A stretch of 46,920 nucleotides of DNA, from the NCBI GenBank assembly GCA_017614155.1, contig JAGACK010000035.1, forward strand, positions 1-46,920, given 5' to 3'. The notes under the pieces were generated by a model that was not told the DNA's origin, ran no database searches, and was given only the letters and a program-made list of their open reading frames with translations. The DNA is from Lachnospiraceae bacterium. GTDB taxonomy: Bacteria; Bacillota; Clostridia; Lachnospirales; Lachnospiraceae. The translations under genes and the position numbers were made by a program. The first letter of the stretch is position 1; the number at the start of each line of letters is the position of its first letter. This document shows, in pieces, positions 24,343-34,715 of the stretch.

Positions 24343-25734
24343 ATGGAGCTTACAGAGATAAGGGAATTATACAAAGACCCGGAGCAGTTTTTTGAAAAAG
24401 AAGTAAAAATCGGAGGATGGATCAGATCTAACAGGGATTCAAAGACCTTCGGATTTCTGGTCATAAGCGATGGAAGCTGTTTTGGCACTCTCCAGGTAGT
24501 ATACGGAGACGGGATAGAGAGTTTTTCGGAGATAGCAAAGCTCAATGTAGGGACCGCGGTCATTGTCAGCGGTACTCTCATCGCTACTCCGGATGCAAAG
24601 CAGCCTTTTGAGATACAGGCAAAAAAGGTAAGTGTGGAGGGTATCGCCCCGCCGGAGTATCCTCTTCAGAAAAAGAGACATACTCTTGAATATCTCCGGA
24701 CCATGACGCATTTAAGACCCAGGACAAATACCTTTCAGGCGGTATTCAGGGTCAGATCCCTGCTGGCGTTTGCCATACATAAGTTTTTCCAGGAGAGGGG
24801 CTTCGTGTATGTGCACACCCCGATCATAACCGGAAGCGATGCTGAAGGAGCAGGAGAAATGTTCAGGGTAACGACGCTCCCGGCTGCGGATGCGCCTTCA
24901 GGTCCTGACGGACAGGTCGATTTTTCACAGGACTTTTTCGGAAAGCCCACGAACCTGACCGTATCGGGACAGCTGAACGGAGAGACTTTTGCCAGTGCTT
25001 TCAGGAATATCTATACCTTTGGCCCGACTTTCAGGGCGGAAAATTCCAATACTACGCGTCATGCGGCGGAATTCTGGATGATAGAGCCGGAGATGGCTTT
25101 CTATGAGCTGTCAGACAACATGAGCCTTGCGGAGGATATGATCAAATATATCATCGGGTATGTTCTGGAGAATGCCCCGGAAGAGATGGCATTTTTCAAT
25201 TCCTTTGTGGACAAGGGACTGCTCGAAAGACTTGAGCATGTGAGAGGATCCGCGTTTGGACGGGTGACATATACCGATGCCGTAAAGATACTTGAAAAGA
25301 ACAATGACAAATTCCAGTACAAGGTCAGCTGGGGATGCGATCTGCAGACGGAGCATGAAAGATTCCTGACAGAGCACGAATTCAAAAAACCCGTGTTTGT
25401 CACGGATTATCCGAAGGATATCAAGGCCTTTTACATGAAGGAAAATGAAGACGGGAAAACAGTTGCGGCCATGGACTGCCTGGTTCCCGGAATCGGTGAG
25501 ATAATAGGCGGATCGCAGAGAGAAGATGACTATGACAAGCTTCTTCACAGGATGAAAGAGCTTAATATGGACACGAAGGATTATGAATTCTATCTGGATT
25601 TGAGGAGATACGGATCGGTCAGACACTCCGGATTCGGACTCGGTTTTGAAAGGGCGGTCATGTACATCACGGGTATGGAAAACATCAGGGATGTGCTGCC
25701 TTTCCCGAGAACAACGGGTAATTGCGAATTATGA
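24343..25734 (+). CDS. asnS: Asparaginyl-tRNA synthetase
   Basis: 463 residues, the normal AsnRS length. An N-terminal OB-fold (about 15-105, [20 protein letters not shown]) is followed by the class IIb core, with motif 2 [20 protein letters not shown] and motif 3 [15 protein letters not shown]. The [11 protein letters not shown] wording distinguishes AsnRS from AspRS. The start at 24343 follows GGGAGAG; an upstream GTG at 24325 is in frame but less likely. No T-box leader is present. The stop overlaps the next gene by 4 bp. Confidence 0.96.
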   Translation: MELTEIRELYKDPEQFFEKEVKIGGWIRSNRDSKTFGFLVISDGSCFGTLQVVYGDGIESFSEIAKLNVGTAVIVSGTLIATPDAKQPFEIQAKKVSVEGIAPPEYPLQKKRHTLEYLRTMTHLRPRTNTFQAVFRVRSLLAFAIHKFFQERGFVYVHTPIITGSDAEGAGEMFRVTTLPAADAPSGPDGQVDFSQDFFGKPTNLTVSGQLNGETFASAFRNIYTFGPTFRAENSNTTRHAAEFWMIEPEMAFYELSDNMSLAEDMIKYIIGYVLENAPEEMAFFNSFVDKGLLERLEHVRGSAFGRVTYTDAVKILEKNNDKFQYKVSWGCDLQTEHERFLTEHEFKKPVFVTDYPKDIKAFYMKENEDGKTVAAMDCLVPGIGEIIGGSQREDDYDKLLHRMKELNMDTKDYEFYLDLRRYGSVRHSGFGLGFERAVMYITGMENIRDVLPFPRTTGNCEL

Positions 25735-26969
25735 AAAAAACCCTCTGCATAGTGATCAGTCTGATAACCTGTTTCCTGTTCTGCTTTTCCGCATATGCGG
25801 CGAAAAAAGAAGACCTGAACAAGGATAAAAAGGAAAATGAGAACAGACTGAATCAGGTAAATGAGCAGATAAGCAGCATAGAGGACGAAAAGTCACAGGC
25901 ACAGGCAGGGCTTGATGCTTCACAGGCGCTGCTGGTGGAGCTGCTTGCGAATGTGGAGATCATAAAGGGAGACATAGAGAATAAAGAGGCCGAGATCGAA
26001 GAGGCCCGTATTGATTATGAAGCAGCCGAAGCGGAGGAGAGACGGCAGTACAAGACCATGTGCGCCAGGATCAAATATATGTATGAGAACGGCAACACAT
26101 CGTCGGATTACATAGAGATCCTTCTGAAGGCGGAGAGCCTTTCCGATGCGATAAACAAGGCGGAATACGCCGAAAAACTGTACGAGTATGACAGGGCGCT
26201 GCTTGAGAATTATCAGGCAAGCAAGGAAAGGGTGGCCGAGCTTCAGGCAAGTCTTGATGAAGAGATGGCCGAACTCCAGGAAATAGAGCAGGAATACGAG
26301 GAGCAGGAGAAAAACTTAAACGCCACTATCGAAGAGCAGAAACGTACGGTCGAGGATTTTTCCTCAAAGCTTGCCGATGCGAAAAGCAAGGCAAAGGCTT
26401 ATCAGAAAAAGATAGATGAAGATAATGCCCAGATAGCAAAGATAGCGGAAGCGGAGAAGGAAGCGGCAAGAAAGGCTGCAGAAGAAAAAAAGAAAAAGGA
26501 AAAAGCAGAAAAAGAAAAGGCAAAAAAGGAAGCCGAGGAAGAAAAAAAGAAAAACGAGGAAGGACCGCCGGAGGAGTCGGGAGAGGAGCCTACAGAATCA
26601 CCAAAGGAAGATCAGCCCGTATCCGGGGGGACCGGTCAGGAGATAGCAAATTATGCCAGACAGTTCGTCGGAAACCCGTATGTACCCGGAGGTACATCTC
26701 TGACAGACGGATGCGACTGTTCCGGTTTTACGATGTCTGTATACAAGCATTTCGGTTATTCGATACCGAGAAATTCAGGTGCCCAGGCAGCATACGGCAG
26801 GGGAGTTTCCTATGAGGAAGCCCAGCCGGGAGATATATTCTGTTATGCCGGACACGTGGGTATATATCTGGGGAACGGACAGATAGTTCATGCCTCGACC
26901 CAGGCTACGGGCATAAAGATATCAAACGCGCTCTACAGGAGCGTGATATCGATCAGGAGGATAGTGTGA
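25731..26969 (+). CDS. Secreted coiled-coil NlpC/P60 peptidoglycan hydrolase
   Basis: 412 residues: signal peptide 1-23 (cleavage after AYA), a long coiled coil (about 25-250) of the PcsB/CwlO type, a Lys/Glu/Ala-rich linker and Pro/Glu stretch, then an NlpC/P60 domain (about 300-412). The catalytic Cys is C330 (CDCSGFT), with His in [15 protein letters not shown]. It should cleave D-Glu-to-diamino-acid peptide bonds in the wall. The coiled coil suggests control by an FtsEX-like complex, by analogy. ATGA overlap with asnS; pilB follows directly. Confidence 0.92.
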   Translation: MKKTLCIVISLITCFLFCFSAYAAKKEDLNKDKKENENRLNQVNEQISSIEDEKSQAQAGLDASQALLVELLANVEIIKGDIENKEAEIEEARIDYEAAEAEERRQYKTMCARIKYMYENGNTSSDYIEILLKAESLSDAINKAEYAEKLYEYDRALLENYQASKERVAELQASLDEEMAELQEIEQEYEEQEKNLNATIEEQKRTVEDFSSKLADAKSKAKAYQKKIDEDNAQIAKIAEAEKEAARKAAEEKKKKEKAEKEKAKKEAEEEKKKNEEGPPEESGEEPTESPKEDQPVSGGTGQEIANYARQFVGNPYVPGGTSLTDGCDCSGFTMSVYKHFGYSIPRNSGAQAAYGRGVSYEEAQPGDIFCYAGHVGIYLGNGQIVHASTQATGIKISNALYRSVISIRRIV

Positions 26970-26972
26970 GAT

Positions 26973-28694
26973 ATGGCAGGAGGTAGAATGCACGGCCGCA
27001 GGAAGCTGCGACTGGGGGATCTTCTTGTAAAGACCGATGTTCTGACGGAGGAGGATCTCCAAAAGGGGCTTGAACTTCAAAAAGGATCCGGGAAAAAACT
27101 TGGAGAGGTTCTGGTCGAAAACAATATATGTACTGAGGAAGCCATAGCGGATGCGCTGTGTAACCAGCTGCATCTCGAGAAGGTGGATCTGACCGGAATG
27201 AAGATAGATGACAACATCCTGAAGATGATTCCCTCAAATGTGGCCCGTCGTCATAATGCCATCCCCTATGCATATCATCCGGGAAATGCAAATGTCCTGA
27301 TGCTTGCGATGTCAGATCCCATGGACATGGAAGCCATTGATGATTTCAACATGATCACGGGGCTTCAGATAGAGCCGATGGTTACCACCAGGCGTCAGGT
27401 AGCGATCGCCATTGACAGGGCATACGGAACCGCAGACGTTATGGATGTGGCAAACAAGTATGCCGAAGAAAAGGCAAACGAAAGAAGAGAGCAGGAGGCC
27501 GAAAGGGAAGAGGCCAATGCCGAGATAGACAATTCGCCCATTGTCTCCCTGGTCAAGCAGATGGTCGATCAGGCTGTGCGACAGAGGACTTCCGATATCC
27601 ATATCGAGCCTCTGGAGATGAGCGTCAGGGTCAGGTACCGTATAGACGGCGCCCTGTATGAGAGGCTGATATACGCAACAGATCTTTTGTCTGCCATCGT
27701 TGCCAGAATCAAGATCATATCCGGAATGGACATCTCCGAAAAGAGGAGACCGCAGGACGGACGTATGACCCAGGTGGTTGACGGACAGGAATTTGATATT
27801 CGTGTATCCATTCTTCCTACCGTGTACGGCGAAAAGGTCGTTATGCGTCTTACCTCAAAGAATGCGCTGTCGAGGGAAAAGAAAGACCTGGGCTTAAATG
27901 AACATGAATTAAAGCAGTTTGATCATATATTCGGAAATCCCCACGGCATCATACTGGTTACAGGCCCTACAGGATCCGGAAAATCAACCACTCTGTACAC
28001 GGCGCTTTCCGAGCTGAACAGGGAAGAGGTAAACATCATCACGGTCGAGGACCCTGTCGAGGCGAATATCAACGGTATCAATCAGGTACAGGTCAATCCG
28101 AAGGCTGAACTGACATTTGCATCGGCGCTGCGTTCAATCCTGAGGCAGGACCCGGATATCATCATGATAGGAGAGATCCGAGACGGTGAAACGGCGGGAA
28201 TAGCAGTTCAGGCGTCCATCACCGGACACCTTGTGGTCAGCACCCTGCATACAAACTCGTCCTCCGGTGCAGTTGGAAGACTGATAGATATGGGAATAGA
28301 ACCTTATCTGCTGGCAGATTCAATAGTAGGCATCATTGCCCAGCGTCTGGTCAGGAGGCTCTGTCCCAACTGCAAGAAGGCAAAGGAGCCGGATGCCGAG
28401 GAAAAGGAGCTTTTGGGCATCCCGGCCAATTCAAAAAAGAAAATAAAGATATACGAGCCCTGCGGCTGCGACCAGTGTGACAACACGGGATTCAAGGGAC
28501 GTATAGGTGTGTATGAGATATTGGAGATATCCCCGAGGCTGAAGAGGGTAATATCAAAGAACTCAACGGCAGAGGAGATAAAAGAGGTTGCCATGGAGGA
28601 GGGCATGAGTACACTGAGGATGTCGGCAACCAGATATGTGCTTGATGGTATAACCAGCGTGGCAGAGATGAAGAAAGTATCATTCGATGTATAA
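26973..28694 (+). CDS. pilB: Type IV pilus assembly ATPase PilB
   Basis: 573 residues powering pilus extension at the cytoplasmic face. The N-terminal MshEN domain (LRLGDLLVKTDVLTEEDLQ, KLGEVLVENNICTEEAI) has the RLGxxL pattern linked to c-di-GMP binding. Next come the GspE N2 region, Walker A GPTGSGKST (331-339), Asp box EDPVE, Walker B DPDIIMIGEIRD, HTNSSSGAVGRL, and a zinc tetra-Cys (CPNC ... CGCDQC). The start is uncertain: ATG 26973 has AGGAGG 12 nt upstream, ATG 26988 has AGGAGG 4 nt upstream; either gives a complete ATPase. pilT and pilC follow. Confidence 0.93.
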   Translation: MAGGRMHGRRKLRLGDLLVKTDVLTEEDLQKGLELQKGSGKKLGEVLVENNICTEEAIADALCNQLHLEKVDLTGMKIDDNILKMIPSNVARRHNAIPYAYHPGNANVLMLAMSDPMDMEAIDDFNMITGLQIEPMVTTRRQVAIAIDRAYGTADVMDVANKYAEEKANERREQEAEREEANAEIDNSPIVSLVKQMVDQAVRQRTSDIHIEPLEMSVRVRYRIDGALYERLIYATDLLSAIVARIKIISGMDISEKRRPQDGRMTQVVDGQEFDIRVSILPTVYGEKVVMRLTSKNALSREKKDLGLNEHELKQFDHIFGNPHGIILVTGPTGSGKSTTLYTALSELNREEVNIITVEDPVEANINGINQVQVNPKAELTFASALRSILRQDPDIIMIGEIRDGETAGIAVQASITGHLVVSTLHTNSSSGAVGRLIDMGIEPYLLADSIVGIIAQRLVRRLCPNCKKAKEPDAEEKELLGIPANSKKKIKIYEPCGCDQCDNTGFKGRIGVYEILEISPRLKRVISKNSTAEEIKEVAMEEGMSTLRMSATRYVLDGITSVAEMKKVSFDV

Positions 28695-28716
28695 TTAATG
28701 AGAGGAGATAGTAAAA

Positions 28717-29781
28717 ATGGCAGTATTAACCCTTGACCAGTCCCTGAAGAGATCCATGGAGATGAAAGCTTCCGATGTGCACTATTCTGTCGGAAGGCCC
28801 ATAATGATAAGGGTGGACGGTGACCTGGTGGAAATGGATGATCATGTCCTGAAGCCTGAAGATGTCAAAAAAATGTTTGACCCCATCATGAACGACAAGC
28901 AGAGGACAGAGCTTGATAAAGAAGGAGAGATAGACTTCGCGTATTCTCTTGCATCAGTCGGAAGATTCCGTCTGAATGTGTTCAAACAGAGAGGTACATA
29001 TGCGGCAGCTCTCCGTCTGCTGCCTTTTGATATACCGGATCCCGAAATGCTCTCTATTCCCGAGGCAGTTGTAGGGATGACAAACAAAAAGAGAGGACTG
29101 GTTCTGGTTACCGGACCTACAGGATCCGGAAAATCAACAACACTTGCATCTCTTATCAATGTTATTAACCAGGAAAAGCCGGTGCATATCATCACACTGG
29201 AGGATCCTATAGAGTATCTTCACAAATCACAGACAGGCGTGGTAGTACAAAGAGAGATAGGACTTGATACGCAGGGCTATGCGCAGGCGCTTCGTGCAGC
29301 TCTCCGTCAGGACCCGGATATCATCCTCCTCGGAGAGATGAGAGATCTGGATACCATCGCCACAGCCGTTACTGCAGCAGAGACAGGACACCTTGTTTTC
29401 TCAACCCTGCATACGATCGGAGCGGCAGCTACCATCGACCGTATCGTGGACGTTTTCCCTCCTCATCAGCAGGAGCAGATAAGGATACAGCTTGCAACAG
29501 TCCTTGAGTGCGTGGTCTCGCAGCAGCTCATGCCCATGTCCGGAAAAGACGGAGGACGATGCGCGGCATTTGAGGTAATGGTGGCAAATCCGGCTATCAG
29601 GAATCTGATCCGTGAAGGAAAGACATTCCAGATCCCTTCAATGATGCAGACCAACAGGAAGGCCGGAATGATTACCATGGATGACTCGCTCTACGAGCTC
29701 TATGCAAAGAGAAAGATCTCGGGTGAGACAGCCCTCACTTTTGCTCAGGATTATCAGTACCTTTCAAGAAAGGTAATTTAA
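28717..29781 (+). CDS. pilT: Type IV pilus retraction ATPase PilT
   Basis: 354 residues, cytoplasmic hexameric ATPase that disassembles the pilus and gives twitching. Motifs: N-terminal MKASDVHYSVGRPIMIRVDG, Walker A GPTGSGKST, ITLEDPIEYLH, DPDIILLGEMRDLDT, TLHTIGAAATIDRIVD. It lacks the MshEN and zinc parts of PilB, as expected. GAGAGGAG sits upstream of the ATG. Lies 22 bp after pilB. Confidence 0.94.
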   Translation: MAVLTLDQSLKRSMEMKASDVHYSVGRPIMIRVDGDLVEMDDHVLKPEDVKKMFDPIMNDKQRTELDKEGEIDFAYSLASVGRFRLNVFKQRGTYAAALRLLPFDIPDPEMLSIPEAVVGMTNKKRGLVLVTGPTGSGKSTTLASLINVINQEKPVHIITLEDPIEYLHKSQTGVVVQREIGLDTQGYAQALRAALRQDPDIILLGEMRDLDTIATAVTAAETGHLVFSTLHTIGAAATIDRIVDVFPPHQQEQIRIQLATVLECVVSQQLMPMSGKDGGRCAAFEVMVANPAIRNLIREGKTFQIPSMMQTNRKAGMITMDDSLYELYAKRKISGETALTFAQDYQYLSRKVI

Positions 29782-29816
29782 GTAACATAGAAACATAAGC
29801 AGGAGGATTTATTAAA

Positions 29817-31031
29817 ATGGCATCATATGGATATGTGGCGATCGATGCATCGGGAAAAGAGATGAAGGGAAGCATGACTGCCGACAATCCCACGCAGGTG
29901 ACACAGAAGCTCACTTCACAGGGACTGACCGTGCTTGAGGTCAACGAGCAGGGCCTTCTGAACAAGGAGATAAATATCGATTTGGGCGGAAAGCCAAAGC
30001 CCAGGGATTTTTCGGTTTTCTGCCGACAGTTCGTTTCCATGACACAGGCTGGTGTTACGATCATAGACGCATTGAACATGCTCGGGGAACAGACTGAGAA
30101 TGTGAAGCTTGCAAAAGCCATCAAGCAGACTCAGATATCGGTTGAAAAAGGAGAGACTCTTTCAGATTCCATGGAGGAGCAGAAAAAGATATTCCCGCCT
30201 CTTCTGATCCATATGATCAGAGCAGGAGAATCTTCCGGTTCATTGGATATAGCTTTTGAAAGAATGGCTATCCAGTTTGAAAAGGACGCAAAGCTGGCTG
30301 CGACCGTAAAAAAAGCTATGATTTATCCTGTCATAGTCATGCTGGTCGCCATAGGCGTCGTCATAGTCATGCTTACCTTCGTTATCCCCAGCTATGCAGA
30401 GATGTTTGCGGATATGGATATGGAGCTTCCCGGCATAACAAAGGCCGTAATGGGTGCCAGTGATTTTATTATAGGCTACTGGTATATACTGATAGCCATT
30501 GTCGTGGCCATAGTCGTAGGATTCAAGCTGTTTTACGGATCCAATGGCGGAAAGCATTTTGTGGACAAGCTCCTGCTTCACAACAAGCTGACAGGTCCTC
30601 TTCAGCAGAAGAGTGCCGCTGCAAGATTTGCGAGGACCCTGAGCACCATGCTCGCTGCAGGTATATCGATGCCAGACGCGCTGGAGATCACAGCCGGAAC
30701 GCTCACAAATGCGATCATAAAAGACGCTGTAATGGACTGCAGGGAAGATATAGTACAGGGTACATCCCTTTCATCCCCTATCGAGAGGAGCAGGCAGTTC
30801 CCTCCCATGGTGCATCATATGATACGTATAGGAGAGGAATCCGGTGATGTTGAAGGACTGCTCACCAAACTTGCAGATTATTTTGAGGAAGAGGTTGAAG
30901 CCGCGACTGAAGCAATGATGGCTGTAATGGAACCTTTGATCATACTTGTCCTGGCAGGAATCGTAGGTACGCTGATAGGCGCGGTCATGGCTCCGATGCT
31001 CAAGATGTACCAGGGAATGGACAGTCTTTGA
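29817..31031 (+). CDS. pilC: Type IV pilus inner-membrane platform protein PilC
   Basis: 404 residues with two T2SSF domains (about 65-190 and 270-390), each with the family's FxRxFxxMxxAGV / FARTLSTMLAAGIS signature and an IRxGExSG motif (MIRAGESSGSL, MIRIGEESGDV), and three main membrane helices (near 170, 220 and 375). It couples the ATPases to the growing pilus. GCAGGAGG lies upstream of the ATG. Pilins, prepilin peptidase and PilM-Q-like genes are not in the window, although the transcript might continue from elsewhere. Confidence 0.93.
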   Translation: MASYGYVAIDASGKEMKGSMTADNPTQVTQKLTSQGLTVLEVNEQGLLNKEINIDLGGKPKPRDFSVFCRQFVSMTQAGVTIIDALNMLGEQTENVKLAKAIKQTQISVEKGETLSDSMEEQKKIFPPLLIHMIRAGESSGSLDIAFERMAIQFEKDAKLAATVKKAMIYPVIVMLVAIGVVIVMLTFVIPSYAEMFADMDMELPGITKAVMGASDFIIGYWYILIAIVVAIVVGFKLFYGSNGGKHFVDKLLLHNKLTGPLQQKSAAARFARTLSTMLAAGISMPDALEITAGTLTNAIIKDAVMDCREDIVQGTSLSSPIERSRQFPPMVHHMIRIGEESGDVEGLLTKLADYFEEEVEAATEAMMAVMEPLIILVLAGIVGTLIGAVMAPMLKMYQGMDSL

Positions 31032-31034
31032 TCC

Positions 31035-31724
31035 ATGGCAAAACAGAAGTTCTACGCCGTCGCGGCCGGAAAAAGACCGGGGATCTATTATACCTGGGAG
31101 GAATGCAAAGCCAATGTGGACGGCATGAAGGGGGCTGTCTACAAATCCTTTCCCACACTGAAGGAGGCAGCTGCATACCTTGCGGGATATGAAGGATTTG
31201 AGGACGGACCTTCAGGACAGGAGGCACCGGGAAAAGGAGAAATCAACTCACTGATCGATGAAAAGATCCGTTCCATGAAGGATGAGGAGGTCATCGCTTT
31301 TGTGGACGGAAGCTATGATGCCGTAAACGAATGCTCGGGTTTTGGAGCGATCCTTATCTTTCCGGACGGAAAAAGGGAGGAGCTTTCCGGGCATTTTGAC
31401 AAAGATTACAGTGAGGATTTCATAGCTCTACGGAATGTTGCAGCCGAGCTCGAGGGAGTGAAGGCCGCGATAGAAAGAGCGGCTGAAGCCGGAAAGAAAA
31501 AGATAACGGTATTTTATGATTATTCCGGTATCGAAAAATGGGCAACAGACAGCTGGAAGGCAAACAAGGACATAACAAAAGCATACAAGTCTTTTATAAG
31601 GGATAAGGAAAAAAGCATGGAGATTGGTTTTTTCAAGGTCAGCTCCCATACGGGTGTGACATTTAACGAAGAGGCCGATGTCCTTGCAAAAAACGCCGCT
31701 GCAGGAACAGGGGATTTTGCATAA
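31035..31724 (+). CDS. rnhA: Ribonuclease H1 with hybrid-binding domain
   Basis: 229 residues that cut RNA in RNA-DNA hybrids. Residues about 4-50 are the caulimovirus-type hybrid-binding domain (KFYAVAAGKRPGIYYTWEEC, FPTLKEAAAYL). The RNase H fold covers about 80-225, with likely catalytic acids in AFVDGSYD, ELEGVKAA, ITVFYDYSGIE and the EEADVLAKNAA end. It lies 3 bp after pilC with no clear ribosome site, so translation may be coupled to it. Confidence 0.92.
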   Translation: MAKQKFYAVAAGKRPGIYYTWEECKANVDGMKGAVYKSFPTLKEAAAYLAGYEGFEDGPSGQEAPGKGEINSLIDEKIRSMKDEEVIAFVDGSYDAVNECSGFGAILIFPDGKREELSGHFDKDYSEDFIALRNVAAELEGVKAAIERAAEAGKKKITVFYDYSGIEKWATDSWKANKDITKAYKSFIRDKEKSMEIGFFKVSSHTGVTFNEEADVLAKNAAAGTGDFA

Positions 31725-31767
31725 GGCATAGCGGTGAAGTATAAGCAAAAAAGGGGCGGCATGTAGA

Positions 31768-33402
31768 ATGAAGTCGATACATACCATGATAATGGGGATC
31801 TTTTTTATTTTCTCCATCATCATTTCCACCATGCTGATCATAGTCTCATATGTCGGGATCAATGACATAAGTGACAAAGATAATGACAGGATCATGGAGA
31901 TGATCACGGAAGATAAAAAAGATGATATCGAATCCCTGATGGATGATGTCAGCAGCAGTCTTGACAATATCTATCGTTTTTCCAAAAGAGAACTGGAAAA
32001 AGACCCTCAAAAAGTGAATGATGCCGCTTTCAGACAGGACTATCTGGAAAGGGTAAAGGATATGGCCCTGATCGAGGCATCCTCTGCAGAGGCATCAACG
32101 GCCGTATATATGAGATTTACCGATGATATCAAAGAAGAACCGGTCGGTTTTCTTTATATGAAGAATCCGGAAGGGGCTTTTGAGAAGCTTGCCCTGACGG
32201 ATATCTCCTCTTATGACAAAAATGATCTGTCGCATGTCGGATGGTATTATATCCCGCAGAGATCCGGATCACCGGTCTGGATAGGTCCGTACAAAAATGA
32301 GAACATGGGGGTAGAGATGATTTCATACATTGCCCCTATCAATGAAGAAGGCGGATTTGTCGGCATTGTCGGAATGGATATGGCTGTGGAGAGCTTCCGC
32401 GACAAAGCCGAAAAGATAAAGGTTTATGATACGGGATCTGCGATACTCTTTGATGCCGAAGACAATATCATATATCAGAGAGAGGCAGCAAACGGACTGG
32501 ACAGAGATCTCTTTGACAATGAGACGATGATAATGTTTTCTGCCATGAAGGAATCCCTTCAGAAGGAAAAACCCGTAGAATACGCTTCATCTGTCAAACC
32601 GATGAAGCTCTTTGCAACGAAACTGGAAAACGGCATGACGCTGTGTCTGACAGCTCCTATCGATGAGATCTATTCGCTTAGGACGACTGTTCTGGGATAT
32701 GCCATATTGTGCAGCGTGATAGTGATGCTGGTATCGCTGATACTTATCTATCAGGTGATAAAGACTGCATTAAAGCCGCTGAAGGAACTGACTGAGGCAT
32801 CCGAACAGGTTACAAAGGGAAATCTGGATGTAAAGCTTGATTATCTCGGAGATGATGAGTTCGGACAGCTTTCCGGAACCTTCAACAATATGACAGCGAT
32901 GATGAGGAGCTACTTCTATCATTTCCATTCCCTGGCCTATACGGATGAAATGACGGGCCTGAATAACAAAGCAGCATTTTCCATCACAAAGGATGTGATA
33001 GACAGCGAGATTAAAATGGGCAGGGCTGCTTTTTCCATAGTATCCATAGATATCAATAACATGGACAGAATCAATGAAAAGGCCGGTCATGAAAGAGGAG
33101 ACGAGGTGATAGGACGGGTTGTCCAGTCCATGAGAGAGACCTTTGTAGGGTTCCCGCTCTACAGGATAGAGGGAGACAGGTTCTGTGCCATAATAAATGA
33201 TGCTGACGCAAATGCGCTGATAGAAAAGCTCCTGAAGACGATCGAAAAACGGAGCAGCGAAGATGAGAAACTCTTCGGAACAGGATACAGCGTTGCGGCC
33301 GGAGAGGCCACCTACGACAGGGAAAGCGACAGGCATTTTGATGAGGTCTATGAACGGGCAGAACAGGTAATGCTTAGGAACAAAAAGAAAATGTCGCATT
33401 GA
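31768..33402 (+). CDS. Membrane sensor with HAMP and degenerate GGDEF domain
   Basis: 544 residues: membrane helix about 7-30, an extracellular dCache-like sensing region (about 35-300; WYYIPQRSGSPVWIGPY, ISYIAPI, GIVGMDMAVE), a second helix about 308-332, HAMP (about 333-385) and a GGDEF-type domain (about 395-540). The substrate-site motif SIDINNMDRINEKAGHERGD is kept, but the signature is EGDRF (E468-F472) instead of GGDEF, so the catalytic Glu is Arg. It is probably not an active diguanylate cyclase and may work as a nucleotide-binding or protein-contact domain. The HD protein follows after 12 bp. Confidence 0.85.
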   Translation: MKSIHTMIMGIFFIFSIIISTMLIIVSYVGINDISDKDNDRIMEMITEDKKDDIESLMDDVSSSLDNIYRFSKRELEKDPQKVNDAAFRQDYLERVKDMALIEASSAEASTAVYMRFTDDIKEEPVGFLYMKNPEGAFEKLALTDISSYDKNDLSHVGWYYIPQRSGSPVWIGPYKNENMGVEMISYIAPINEEGGFVGIVGMDMAVESFRDKAEKIKVYDTGSAILFDAEDNIIYQREAANGLDRDLFDNETMIMFSAMKESLQKEKPVEYASSVKPMKLFATKLENGMTLCLTAPIDEIYSLRTTVLGYAILCSVIVMLVSLILIYQVIKTALKPLKELTEASEQVTKGNLDVKLDYLGDDEFGQLSGTFNNMTAMMRSYFYHFHSLAYTDEMTGLNNKAAFSITKDVIDSEIKMGRAAFSIVSIDINNMDRINEKAGHERGDEVIGRVVQSMRETFVGFPLYRIEGDRFCAIINDADANALIEKLLKTIEKRSSEDEKLFGTGYSVAAGEATYDRESDRHFDEVYERAEQVMLRNKKKMSH

Positions 33403-33414
33403 GAGGACAGAAGA

Positions 33415-34671
33415 TTGGAGATAGTCAGGAGCAGGGACATATGCGTTCTCTGCAGGGAGATTTTGAGGCTCATAAACAAAAAGATAATGGATCACAGCTC
33501 AAGAGTCGGATATATCCTCTACTGTATGCTCAGGTGTGAGGATAAATACGAGGATTATGAGCTTGCCGAGTTTGCGCTCCTGGGAATGCTGCATGATATC
33601 GGGGCATTCAAGGTTGATGCGGACAAGGATGTGCTTACCTTTGATATGACGAATGTCATGCCGCACTCCATTTACGGCTCTCTTTTCATGAAGTATCTGT
33701 CACCCCTCGGGGATGAGAGGGCAAAGATACTCATGTATCATCATATAGACTACAGGCAGCTGGGGGATGTGAAGCTTGAGAACAAGGATATAGCAAACTA
33801 TCTGAATCTGGCAAATGTTGTTGATATCTACAACAACTCCATCGGTTCCAAATTTGATTATCTGAAGCTGAAAAATTATATAGGGACAAAGTACTCGCAG
33901 GAGGCCTTTGAGCTCTGTTCCCAGGCTCAGAAGAGATTTGATATATTTGAAAACCTGAAGAGCGGCAAATACAGGGAAGAACTGGATGAAGTCTTTGAGA
34001 ACATGATGCTTTCCGATGGAGAGAAGAATAAATTCATCGAGCTTCTGATGTATATTTCAGGCTTCAGGGATGAGATGAATGTGATAAACACGGTGACATC
34101 CACCTGTGTGGCAATGGAGATAGCAGAACGCGTCAGCGAAATCAGTGATGAGGATAAAAACATCCTTTATTATGCATCGATACTTCATGATGTCGGGATG
34201 CTGACTGTCCCTACCGAGATAATAGAAGCTCCCAGAAAGCTCACAAAGGAAGAGACAGAGATAATGAGAAAGCATGTTGAGGTTACGGATCATCTGCTGC
34301 GCGGCAGGATAAATGACAAGGTTGCGGATGTGGTCCTGGCTCATCATGAAAGAGGTGACGGCTCGGGATATCCCAATCATCTGCAGAACACATCGCTGAA
34401 TATGCCGATGAGGATACTCCAGGTGGCAGACACAGTGACGGGACTGACCTGTGAAAGACCGTATCATGAGCCTCGCGGAAAGGATGCGGTGATCTCGATT
34501 CTGAAAAACGAGGTTGATCACAACAGGTTCCACAGGGGCGTCGTCATGACATTTATAAATAATTATGATGACATCATGGCTGTTGTGTCTAAAAGGACGA
34601 AGGAGATCACTGTCAACTGGAGCACTCTGAACAAACAGTATCAGGCGATCAACGGATCCTTAAAAAAATGA
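33415..34671 (+). CDS. Tandem HD-domain protein, second domain HD-GYP-like
   Basis: 418 residues. The N-terminal HD domain (about 15-130) has a complete set of likely metal ligands (DHSSRVG, MLHDIG, PHSIYG, MYHHIDY). The C-terminal domain (about 215-400) is HD-GYP-like: ASILHDVGMLTVP, HHERGDGSGYP, LQVADTVTGL and ERPYHEP. Its first ligand His is missing and the usual HDIGK is HDVGM, so c-di-GMP hydrolysis is uncertain. The start is TTG at 33415 with GAGAGGA 7 nt before it; the next ATG at 33487 would cut into the first HD helix. Transcribed with the degenerate GGDEF gene. A shared terminator follows. Confidence 0.8.
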   Translation: MEIVRSRDICVLCREILRLINKKIMDHSSRVGYILYCMLRCEDKYEDYELAEFALLGMLHDIGAFKVDADKDVLTFDMTNVMPHSIYGSLFMKYLSPLGDERAKILMYHHIDYRQLGDVKLENKDIANYLNLANVVDIYNNSIGSKFDYLKLKNYIGTKYSQEAFELCSQAQKRFDIFENLKSGKYREELDEVFENMMLSDGEKNKFIELLMYISGFRDEMNVINTVTSTCVAMEIAERVSEISDEDKNILYYASILHDVGMLTVPTEIIEAPRKLTKEETEIMRKHVEVTDHLLRGRINDKVADVVLAHHERGDGSGYPNHLQNTSLNMPMRILQVADTVTGLTCERPYHEPRGKDAVISILKNEVDHNRFHRGVVMTFINNYDDIMAVVSKRTKEITVNWSTLNKQYQAINGSLKK

Positions 34672-34673
34672 GT

Positions 34674-34709
34674 AAAAAAGAGTCAGGGGAGAAAACCCCT
34701 GACTCTTTT
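34674..34709. terminator. Bidirectional terminator between HD gene and xylB
   Basis: AAAAGAGTCAGGGG (34676-34689) pairs perfectly with CCCCTGACTCTTTT (34696-34709) around a 6-nt loop. A-run on one side and T-run on the other let it serve both convergent genes. Confidence 0.92.
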
Positions 34710-34715
34710 ATTAAT

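Noticed and set aside
24300-24343. Search for a T-box before asnS and a PyrR leader before pyrC
   Set aside because: Both genes are tightly packed behind upstream genes with no space for a leader.
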